This document shows positions 54,709 to 62,011 of a DNA stretch of 64,000 nucleotides, piece by piece. The stretch is taken from contig NZ_JAHLPZ010000002.1 of the NCBI RefSeq assembly GCF_018918185.1, positions 248,001-312,000 of the forward strand, written 5' to 3'. How positions within the stretch are numbered: position 1 is the stretch's first letter; each line of letters opens with the position of its first letter. The notes beneath the pieces were generated by a model. That model was not told where the DNA came from. It worked only from the letters and a program-made list of their open reading frames with translations, and did no database searches. The DNA is from Eubacterium sp. MSJ-21 (GTDB lineage Bacteria > Bacillota > Clostridia > Lachnospirales > Lachnospiraceae). Made by a program: the position numbers and the translations under genes.

Positions 54709-55643
54709 TTCTTACTCTTTGCCTGCTCTGCCAGATATGCACGCCAGTCCAAAACCGCCTCCACCGAAGCAATCGCAACCTCGACCATATCCTCGGTTGG
54801 CTCTTTCGTTGTCAGTCTCTGAATCAAAAGTCCCGGCTTACTCAAAACATTTGCAATCCACGAATCACTGTTTCCTGCAAACCGGATAAATTCATAAGAA
54901 ATTCCTGCAATCAGCGGAACAAGCAATACACGCAGCAATAACCGCAGCCACATCGCATCTACCGAAATGCACATAAACACTAAAATACTTACGATCATAA
55001 CAATGAACAGAAAGCTCGTTCCGCATCGTTTGTGGAACCGGGACGCCTGCATGACATTCTCCACCGTCAGTTCATGCCCATGCTCCAAGCAGTTGATCGT
55101 CTTATGCTCCGCACCATGGTACATATAGGTTCGTTTAATCTCCTCCATACGGGAAATTGCGATTACATAACCAAGGAAAATAATCAGCCGGATCACACCC
55201 TCGATGAGCCCAATCAGAACATGATTTTTTACCACATCGTCGAGCAACGATGCAATCCACGCCGGAAGCAACATAAAAAGTCCGATTGCAAGCACAATCG
55301 AAAATGCAACTGTCCCTGCCATCTCCGCTTTCTCTGCCCGAGCCTCCTGTTCCTTCGTCTTCTTTTTCTTTTCCTTTATCGGTGTATCTTCTTCCTCATC
55401 TTCGAAGAACTGCGCCGAATACATCAGTGTCTTTACGCCAATGACCAGAGACTGTACAAAATTATATACACCACGCACAATCGGAATATTACAGATCGCC
55501 GGTCGTTCCGACGTTCCTGCACACGCATTTACTTTTACATCTATTTCTTTATCTGGTTTGCGGACCGCTACCGCATACCGGTTATTGTTACGCATCATCA
55601 CGCCTTCCATAACCGCCTGTCCGCCAATATTAATTCTGCTCAT
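54705..55643 (-). CDS. DUF1385 (YqhQ-like) membrane protein
   Basis: 312-residue protein starting INIGGQAVMEGVMMRN, the hallmark of DUF1385. About five membrane helices between residues 95 and 260, separated by a charged segment (KEKKKKTKEQEARAEKAEM). YHGAEHKTINCLEHG (about 178) is a conserved His/Glu-rich loop. Function unknown; conserved next to rpmE, prmC and prfA in Clostridia. Overlaps prmC by four bases. Confidence 0.9.
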   Translation of the reverse strand: MSRINIGGQAVMEGVMMRNNNRYAVAVRKPDKEIDVKVNACAGTSERPAICNIPIVRGVYNFVQSLVIGVKTLMYSAQFFEDEEEDTPIKEKKKKTKEQEARAEKAEMAGTVAFSIVLAIGLFMLLPAWIASLLDDVVKNHVLIGLIEGVIRLIIFLGYVIAISRMEEIKRTYMYHGAEHKTINCLEHGHELTVENVMQASRFHKRCGTSFLFIVMIVSILVFMCISVDAMWLRLLLRVLLVPLIAGISYEFIRFAGNSDSWIANVLSKPGLLIQRLTTKEPTEDMVEVAIASVEAVLDWRAYLAEQAKSKK

Positions 55644-55668
55644 AATTCTCCTGTCCTATACATAAGAA

Positions 55669-55701
55669 AATAGGCTTGCTACATATCGTAACAAGCCTAT
55701 T
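55669..55701 (-). terminator. terminator after rpmE
   Basis: AATAGGCTTG (55669-55678) pairs with CAAGCCTATT (55692-55701), 17 bases past the rpmE stop; TTTTCTT follows on the minus strand. Confidence 0.88.
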
Positions 55702-55717
55702 CCATGTCTTCTCAGTA

Positions 55718-55930
55718 TTATGCCTGAACGCCGTACTTACGGTTGAACTTATCGATTCTACCACGAGCCTGAGCAGCCTTCTGCTGACCTGTGTAGAATG
55801 AATGGCACTTTGAACAAATTTCAACATGGATATCTTCCTTAGTTGAACCTGTCACGAACTCATTACCACAGTTGCAAACAACCTTTGCCTGATAATACGC
55901 TGGATGGATTCCTTCTCTCATTTCTTTCAC
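55718..55930 (-). CDS. rpmE: 50S ribosomal protein L31
   Basis: 70-residue L31 of the zinc-binding type: the four ligands are in VCNCGNEF (16-23) and CSKCHSF (37-43). [10 protein letters not shown] near the start is typical. A good binding site (AAGAGG) precedes the ATG. Between rho and DUF1385, the usual clostridial order rho-rpmE-DUF1385-prmC-prfA. Confidence 0.97.
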   Translation of the reverse strand: MKEMREGIHPAYYQAKVVCNCGNEFVTGSTKEDIHVEICSKCHSFYTGQQKAAQARGRIDKFNRKYGVQA

Positions 55931-56096
55931 CTCTTAAAATATACTTGCTGCCATGTGCTAGACATAGCAGACTATTCATTACACAACATACGGATTTTAT
56001 CATACCATATCAAGAAATTCAAGCATTTTTTGATATTTCGTATAAATATTTTCTATAAATATTATTTATGAATGATACCATTTTTCTGATATATTT

Positions 56097-57566
56097 TTAT
56101 CTTCTGCCATAAGGCAAAATCTTCTTTACCATCTCGATGAATTCCCGATTATTCTTTGTTCTTGCGAACAGCTTCAGAATCTCATCTGTAAATTCTTCGG
56201 ATTTTGCAGAGGTTAATGCCTTATGAATCATATTGACTGCCTCCTGCTCCTCCGGTGTCAGAAGCAGATCATCCCGTCTCGTACCGGACTTTGCAATATC
56301 AATAGCCGGGAAGATACGCTTCTCGGATAACTTCCGGTCAAGCACCAGTTCCATGTTACCAGTTCCCTTGAACTCCTCAAACACGACATCATCCATACGG
56401 CTTCCGGTCTCTACCAGTGCTGTCGCAAGGATCGTCAAGCTTCCGCCCTCCCGCATATTACGCGCCGCACCGAAAAACCGCTTTGGCATATGCAGCGCTG
56501 CCGGATCCAGACCACCGGATAATGTTCTTCCACTTGGTGGTACAGTAAGATTATACGCTCTTGCCAGTCTTGTGATACTGTCAAGCAGAATCACAACATC
56601 CTTGCCATGCTCTACCAGCCGCTTTGCACGCTCGATTACCATCTCTGAAACACGCTTATGGTGATCTGGAAGCTCATCAAACGTCGAATAGATAACTTCG
56701 ACATTTTCCCCCTCGATAGATTCGCGGATATCTGTCACTTCCTCCGGACGTTCATCAATCAAAAGCACGATCAGATGCATGTCCCGGTTTCTTGTGCTGA
56801 TACTTTTTGCAATCGCTTTTAATAAGGTTGTCTTACCTGCCTTCGGAGGCGATACGATCATTCCTCTCTGGCCTTTTCCAATCGGAGAAAGCAGATCCAC
56901 GATACGGATTGCTACCGGAGCACCTGTCTCATCGAGTGAGATACGCTCATTCGGGAAGATCGGGGTCAGATCTTCAAACGGCTTGCGCTTTGCCGCTACC
57001 GAAGGCAGCATGCCATTTACATGCCGGATAAACAAAAGCGCTGAGAATTTCTCTCCCTGTGTCTTGTTCCGCACCGGTCCACCGATGATATCACCCTTCT
57101 TCAAACAGAATTTCCGGATCTGTACCGGTGATACATAGATATCCCTGTCTCCCGGCAGATAATTTGCACTACGGATAAATCCATACCCCTCAGTCATAAC
57201 CTCCAGAATACCATTTGCTTCCGAACCGCTATCCAGCTTCGGATTATATTCCTGTCCGTCAAATGCCTGGATTTCTGCTTCTGTCTCCCCTTCCTCAGGT
57301 TCGATATTCCGAAGCTCCTGATAATTTTCTGCCGGATTTTTTGTACGATTCGCCTGTCTTGTATCCGGACGGACCTTTGCCATTTCCTGTGTCTTTCGTT
57401 CTGCTACTTTCTTCTGTTCTGCTTCTTTTTTCTTCGCTGCCATCATCTTCTCCATATTTTCCAGAAGCTCGGCAAGCTCGGCTTTTTTGAGCGTTGAAAT
57501 ATTGCGGATTCCTTTTTCCTTCGCATATTCCCGTAACTCAGCCAAAGACATTTTTCTAAATTCCAT
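56097..57566 (-). CDS. rho: transcription termination factor Rho
   Basis: Hexameric RNA helicase that ends untranslated transcripts. 489 residues. A Rho_N helix-loop ([19 protein letters not shown], residues 9-27), an insert of charged residues (about 40-110) unlike E. coli Rho, the cold-shock-like RNA domain ([15 protein letters not shown]), then the RecA-like ATPase with Walker [16 protein letters not shown] (about 245), Walker [17 protein letters not shown] and the Q and R loops. The charged insert is common in Gram-positive Rho. Confidence 0.97.
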   Translation of the reverse strand: MEFRKMSLAELREYAKEKGIRNISTLKKAELAELLENMEKMMAAKKKEAEQKKVAERKTQEMAKVRPDTRQANRTKNPAENYQELRNIEPEEGETEAEIQAFDGQEYNPKLDSGSEANGILEVMTEGYGFIRSANYLPGDRDIYVSPVQIRKFCLKKGDIIGGPVRNKTQGEKFSALLFIRHVNGMLPSVAAKRKPFEDLTPIFPNERISLDETGAPVAIRIVDLLSPIGKGQRGMIVSPPKAGKTTLLKAIAKSISTRNRDMHLIVLLIDERPEEVTDIRESIEGENVEVIYSTFDELPDHHKRVSEMVIERAKRLVEHGKDVVILLDSITRLARAYNLTVPPSGRTLSGGLDPAALHMPKRFFGAARNMREGGSLTILATALVETGSRMDDVVFEEFKGTGNMELVLDRKLSEKRIFPAIDIAKSGTRRDDLLLTPEEQEAVNMIHKALTSAKSEEFTDEILKLFARTKNNREFIEMVKKILPYGRR

Positions 57567-57748
57567 TCGTGTCTCCTTTTTGAAATACTCTGCTTACTAT
57601 TTTTACATTTTACTAAATCAATTATATTCTCTAATTCTGGGGCATCTCACTGAATAATGAAGTGATAACTTATACCTTTAGAAAGATTAAATTTATCTTA
57701 GCACACTTATTGAAGCACGTAAACCTTTAATTTTGCTTTTTTTCTTGA

Positions 57749-57778
57749 TTTTTACTTTCTTGTAGCGTAAAGTAAAAA
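57749..57778. promoter_or_regulatory. perfect 10-bp inverted repeat upstream of the DUF4364 gene
   Basis: TTTTTACTTT (57749-57758) and AAAGTAAAAA (57769-57778), with ten bases between. It lies 23 bases before the DUF4364 start and just upstream of its ribosome binding site. It has no T-run after it in the plus direction, so an operator is a better guess than a terminator. The downstream gene has a winged-helix look, so self-control is possible. Confidence 0.45.
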
Positions 57779-57801
57779 TGACACAATAGGAGGAAACTAT
57801 C

Positions 57802-58320
57802 ATGGAAGGGTTATTACTTTACAAATTAATGATTTTATATATGCTGGATCGCACGGATTATACAATGACAAACTCCCTGATCTCTGGTTTTATCGTTGGA
57901 AAGGATTACACCAGTGTATTCAATCTGCATGAATCCCTAAGCGAACTGATCAACGACGAGTTTATCTCCACAGACACGATCCGTGATACGATTCATTACA
58001 AAATCACGAGCTCCGGGGAGGAGGCACTCTCTTATTTCGAGAACCGTCTGCCTTACGCCATCAAGGAGGATATCTTAGAATACCTCAAAGCAGAACGTAT
58101 CAACGTAAAAAAAGAGTCCGAAATCTATGCGGACTACTTTTACAACGATTCAAACTGGTACACCGTACAGTGTATTATCAAGGATCGAAAGGAAACCCTG
58201 ATCGATCTGAAATTCGATGTTCCTACAAAATCACAAGCCGAAACTATTTGCAACAACTGGCGAAGCAAAAGTTCCGGCATTTATGAATATCTTGTCAATC
58301 AACTGTGGATGTCTGAATAG
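57802..58320 (+). CDS. DUF4364 family protein (putative winged helix)
   Basis: 172-residue cytosolic protein. The N-terminal part (LYKLMILYMLDRTDYTMTNSLISGF, LHESLSELINDEFI, HYKITSSGEEALSYF) has the strand-helix order of a winged helix DNA-binding domain, as in DUF4364. AGGAGG precedes the ATG. It ends inside engB by 26 bases, in tail-to-tail orientation. Function unknown. Confidence 0.85.
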   Translation: MEGLLLYKLMILYMLDRTDYTMTNSLISGFIVGKDYTSVFNLHESLSELINDEFISTDTIRDTIHYKITSSGEEALSYFENRLPYAIKEDILEYLKAERINVKKESEIYADYFYNDSNWYTVQCIIKDRKETLIDLKFDVPTKSQAETICNNWRSKSSGIYEYLVNQLWMSE

Positions 58321-58894
58321 AATCTTCAATCAGATTCCAAATCTCCTCTTTTCCCTGTTTTGATACAGCGGAGAAGGGGATTATTTTTGTCTCTTTTCCA
58401 CATCCCAGCGTCTCTCGAATCACTTTTATGTTCTTGTCTTTCTGACTCCGCTTGATCTTGTCCAGCTTCGTCGCTATGATAACCGGCTCATATCCATTTG
58501 CCACGATCCAGTTATACATCGTTACATCATTTTCTCCCGGTGCATGCCGGATATCAATCAAAAGCAATACCGCCTTTAACTGCGACGATGCATGCAGATA
58601 CCGTTCGATCATCTTCCCCCATTTGTTACGGATCTCCTGCGATACCTTCGCATAGCCATAACCAGGCAGATCTACAAAATACAGATTCTTGTTGATATTA
58701 TAGAAATTGATCGTCTGTGTCTTTCCGGGCGATGCCGAAGTCCTCGCCAGCGATTTCCGGTTCAGTAAACCATTAATCAGCGAAGACTTTCCAACATTCG
58801 ATTTGCCCGCAAAAGCAATCTCCGGGAATGTATTTTCCGGCAATTTACTCGTAATGCCGCATACTGTTTCTAATTCTGCTGATTTGATAACCAT
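58295..58894 (-). CDS. engB: ribosome biogenesis GTPase EngB (YsxC/YihA)
   Basis: 199-residue essential GTPase of large-subunit assembly. G1 GKSNVGKSSLINGL (about 29), G3 DLPGYG (about 75), G4 TKLDKIKR (about 141) and G5-like FSAVSKQGKEE are all present. Start ATG overlaps the clpX stop by one base (TAATG). Unlike in Bacillus, where lonA lies between, engB follows clpX directly. Confidence 0.97.
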   Translation of the reverse strand: MVIKSAELETVCGITSKLPENTFPEIAFAGKSNVGKSSLINGLLNRKSLARTSASPGKTQTINFYNINKNLYFVDLPGYGYAKVSQEIRNKWGKMIERYLHASSQLKAVLLLIDIRHAPGENDVTMYNWIVANGYEPVIIATKLDKIKRSQKDKNIKVIRETLGCGKETKIIPFSAVSKQGKEEIWNLIEDSIQTSTVD

Positions 58895-60186
58895 TACGCA
58901 ATTGAATCCTCTTGCTTTATCCGCTTACGGGAAGCGTTTTTCTTCGTTCTAGGTTCGTCTGAACGCTCAATGACCGGACCTGCAACGCCATCCACCATAT
59001 CCTTTGTGATACGACAGCTGACAACGGTATCATCGGAAGGAATCTCATACATCTGTTCCATGATCGTCTTCTCGATGATTGCACGCAATCCTCTCGCACC
59101 TGTCTTTCTTGTCATAGCTTCCTTCGCAATCTCTCGAAGCGCATCCTCGTCAAAGATCAGTTCAACACCATCTAATTCAAACAGCTTCTTATACTGCTTG
59201 CAGATGGAACTCTTCGGCTCTGACAAAATCCGTACCAGTGCATCCTCATCCAGCAAATCCAGCGTAACGCTGACCGGTACACGTCCGATAAACTCCGGAA
59301 TCAGACCATATTTTACAAAATCCTCTGGCAATACCTGTTTTAAAATCTCGCCAACCTTCTTGTCTGAAGAACGGTCTGCAATCTCTGCATTAAATCCGAT
59401 GGACTTCTTACCGATACGGTTATCGATAATCTTCTCCATGCCCTCAAATGCACCACCACAGATAAAGAGAATATTCGTTGTATCAATCTGGATAAACTCC
59501 TGCTGTGGATGCTTTCTTCCACCCTGTGGTGGCACAGAAGCAACAGTACCCTCGATAATCTTCAAAAGTGCCTGTTGTACACCCTCACCGGATACATCAC
59601 GTGTAATCGATACATTCTCTGATTTCTTCGTGATCTTATCAATTTCATCAATATAGATAATTCCATGCTGTGCACGCTCAATATCATAATCGGCTGCCTG
59701 AATCAGCTTCAATAAGATATTCTCTACATCTTCACCGACATATCCTGCCTCTGTCAAAGCAGTTGCATCTGCGATTGCAAACGGAACATTCAAAAGCTTT
59801 GCCAATGTCTGTGCCAGATATGTCTTACCGGAACCCGTAGGTCCTATCATAATAATATTACTCTTCTGAAGCTCGACATCAAAATCTTTCTCCGCCAGAA
59901 TACGCTTATAGTGATTGTACACCGCCACAGAAAGTACTTTCTTTGCCTGTTCCTGTCCAATGACATAATCATCAAGGAATTCTTTGATTTCCTTCGGCTT
60001 CAAGAGATTGATCTCAGAGTCAGAAGGCTCGTTATCAAATTCATCCTGTATGATCTCAGAACAAATCTCAATACACTCATCACAGATATATACATTCGGA
60101 CCAGCAATCAGCTTGCGCACCTGCTCCTGTGACTTGTTACAGAACGAACATCTTACTTTTTTCTTATCGTCTGAACGATTTGCCAT
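58894..60186 (-). CDS. clpX: ATP-dependent Clp protease ATP-binding subunit ClpX
   Basis: AAA+ unfoldase feeding ClpP. 430 residues. N-terminal zinc-binding domain (CSFCNKS at 14 and CDECIEIC at 35), Walker [15 protein letters not shown] (about 117), Walker [11 protein letters not shown] (about 181), the pore loop GYVGEDVE and the IGF-type loop region ([11 protein letters not shown]) that grips ClpP. clpP is not in the window; tig lies 35 bases upstream. Next gene engB is coupled. Confidence 0.98.
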   Translation of the reverse strand: MANRSDDKKKVRCSFCNKSQEQVRKLIAGPNVYICDECIEICSEIIQDEFDNEPSDSEINLLKPKEIKEFLDDYVIGQEQAKKVLSVAVYNHYKRILAEKDFDVELQKSNIIMIGPTGSGKTYLAQTLAKLLNVPFAIADATALTEAGYVGEDVENILLKLIQAADYDIERAQHGIIYIDEIDKITKKSENVSITRDVSGEGVQQALLKIIEGTVASVPPQGGRKHPQQEFIQIDTTNILFICGGAFEGMEKIIDNRIGKKSIGFNAEIADRSSDKKVGEILKQVLPEDFVKYGLIPEFIGRVPVSVTLDLLDEDALVRILSEPKSSICKQYKKLFELDGVELIFDEDALREIAKEAMTRKTGARGLRAIIEKTIMEQMYEIPSDDTVVSCRITKDMVDGVAGPVIERSDEPRTKKNASRKRIKQEDSIA

Positions 60187-60221
60187 TCTAATTATCTCCT
60201 AACTAAGTGAAGCTTTTCTGA

Positions 60222-61508
60222 TTAAACTTCCTTACAATTCTCGCCAAGGAATTCGAGTGCCTTTCTGGAAGCGATATCCTTCTTGATATTCTCCATCTCC
60301 GGAGCACCAATCATATCCTTGAGTTCCTCTGGCTTCATCTGATACTGTGCAGCCATATCCTGGATCTCAGCATCTACATCCTCATCACTTGCAACGATAT
60401 TCTCTGCTGCTGCAACTGCCTCAAGCACAAGACTTGTCTTGATTCTTGCGATTGCATCCGGCTTTACACGCTCTAAGAACTCTTCCTTTGTTGTTCCCAT
60501 AAGCTGGAGATACTGTTCCATCTGAAGTCCCTGATACATCATTCTCTGAGACATCTCATTCATGATTCTTTCCTGGTTGTACTTGATCATTGCTTCCGGA
60601 ATCTCTACCTCAGCTGCCTCAGCGATCTTCTCAACTACCTTAGACTGCTTCTCGCGCTTTGCCTGCTCTTCCTTCTTTACTTCCAATGTCTTCTTCTTAT
60701 CTTCCTTGTACTCAGCAAATGTCTCGAAAGAAGATACATCACTTGCGAACTCATCATCCAGCTCTGGAAGCTCCAGTGCGGAGATTGCAAGAAGCTCTAC
60801 CTTAAATACAGCTGGCTTGCCCTTCAACTCTTCTACATGATACTCTTCCGGGAATGTTACGTTTACATCAAACTTATCGCCAATATTCTTTCCAACGATC
60901 TGATCCTCAAATGTATCGATGAATGAGTGTGAACCAAGTGTGAGCTTGTAGTTCTCGCCCTTTCCACCTTCAAATGCAACATCATCTACAAAGCCTTCGA
61001 AGTTGATTGTAACTTCGTCATCCATCTGTGCTGCTCTGTCTGTTACATCGATCTTTCTTCCGTTTTCCTTCTGATCCTTCAGGATTTCTGCCATAACATC
61101 TTCATCTGTTACAGTTGTATCAATCTTCTCGATCTCAACGCCCTTGTAATCACCAATCTTGATCTCTGGCTTTACAGCTACAGTTGCTGTGAAGATAAAA
61201 TCCTTACCCTTCTCAATCTGTGTTACATCGATCTCTGGATTGGATGTAATCTCTTCCTCACAGTTTTCGAGTTCTTTTGGATAATACTCATTTATAAGCT
61301 GATTTGCAGCATCTTCATAAAAGATAGCAGCACCGTACATTTTTTCGATGAATGCCTGTGGTACTTTTCCCTTACGGAATCCAGGTACAGAGAATTTACT
61401 CTTCTGCTTATTGTATGCAGAAGTAATTGCCTTTGTAAACTCCTCGGCTGGTACTGTAATTGTCAATTTCGCCATGCTTCCGTCTAATTTTTCTACTGCT
61501 AAACTCAT
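60222..61508 (-). CDS. tig: trigger factor
   Basis: Ribosome-bound chaperone and peptidyl-prolyl isomerase. 428 residues: N-terminal ribosome-binding domain with GFRKGKVPQAFIEKMYG (about 44), the FKBP-like domain near 165-245 (DEVTINFEGFVDDVAFEGGKGENY) and the helical C-terminal chaperone arms. It is followed by clpX, the usual pairing. GGAGG precedes the ATG. Confidence 0.97.
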   Translation of the reverse strand: MSLAVEKLDGSMAKLTITVPAEEFTKAITSAYNKQKSKFSVPGFRKGKVPQAFIEKMYGAAIFYEDAANQLINEYYPKELENCEEEITSNPEIDVTQIEKGKDFIFTATVAVKPEIKIGDYKGVEIEKIDTTVTDEDVMAEILKDQKENGRKIDVTDRAAQMDDEVTINFEGFVDDVAFEGGKGENYKLTLGSHSFIDTFEDQIVGKNIGDKFDVNVTFPEEYHVEELKGKPAVFKVELLAISALELPELDDEFASDVSSFETFAEYKEDKKKTLEVKKEEQAKREKQSKVVEKIAEAAEVEIPEAMIKYNQERIMNEMSQRMMYQGLQMEQYLQLMGTTKEEFLERVKPDAIARIKTSLVLEAVAAAENIVASDEDVDAEIQDMAAQYQMKPEELKDMIGAPEMENIKKDIASRKALEFLGENCKEV

Positions 61509-61606
61509 TTGTTTTTTTCCTCCTTAACTTGCAACGCCTACTATCCACTGTAAGCACTATTCTCTGCATTATAACATAAGATTTTTCGCAAGTCTATATA
61601 TTTACT

Positions 61607-61680
61607 CAAAAAAAGAGCTTGTTTCTATATCTTATGCAATAATGTTTCCCATTATCACTGATATAGAAACAAACTCCCTT
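61607..61680 (-). terminator. terminator after the SASP gene
   Basis: A 13-bp perfect stem (TTGTTTCTATATC at 61619-61631 with GATATAGAAACAA at 61660-61672), extended by wobble pairs, with a small inner hairpin (TAATG/CATTA) in the loop. Seven T follow on the minus strand. Confidence 0.85.
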
Positions 61681-61720
61681 ACTTGGTCTTACTTAGTGCA
61701 TATCCATCTGATAAGTCAGA

Positions 61721-61924
61721 TTACTTACCAGACATCTGCTGCTCCTGCTTCTTGATCATCTGTCTGACCATCTCGCCACCGATTGAACCGCTCTCACGGG
61801 AAGTAAGATCTCCGTTGTATCCCTGCTTCAGGTTTACACCGAGCTCATTTGCTACTTCCATCTTGAACTTGTTCATAGCTTCCTTAGCCTCTGGTACGCT
61901 TGTTGTGTTGTTTGAGTTCTTCAT
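61721..61924 (-). CDS. alpha/beta-type small acid-soluble spore protein
   Basis: 67-residue spore core protein that coats and protects DNA in dormant spores. The two DNA-binding signatures are visible: EVANELGVNL with the GPR-protease cleavage glutamate region, and GEMVRQMIKKQEQQM; LTSRESGSIGGEMV is the family's second signature. GGAGG precedes the ATG. Monocistronic, with a sigma-G-like promoter and its own terminator. Strong evidence that the organism forms spores. Confidence 0.95.
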   Translation of the reverse strand: MKNSNNTTSVPEAKEAMNKFKMEVANELGVNLKQGYNGDLTSRESGSIGGEMVRQMIKKQEQQMSGK

Positions 61925-61972
61925 AATTATCTACCTCCATACTTTTGAATTAAGACATGTTTGTCTTACTCT

Positions 61973-62001
61973 TATTATGTTCGGTATGTAAAGAACTATG
62001 A
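61973..62001 (-). promoter_or_regulatory. sigma-G-like promoter of the SASP gene
   Basis: CATAATA (61979-61973) fits the sigma-G -10 consensus CATWHTA. TCATA (62001-61997), 17 bases upstream, matches four of five positions of the -35 consensus GHATR. A 7-bp inverted repeat TAAGACA/TGTCTTA (61951-61968) spans the expected transcription start. Confidence 0.6.
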
Positions 62002-62011
62002 CTGTTAATTT

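Noticed and set aside
58970-59656. 228-codon plus-strand frame
   Set aside because: Antisense shadow of clpX, which has full motifs and a binding site.
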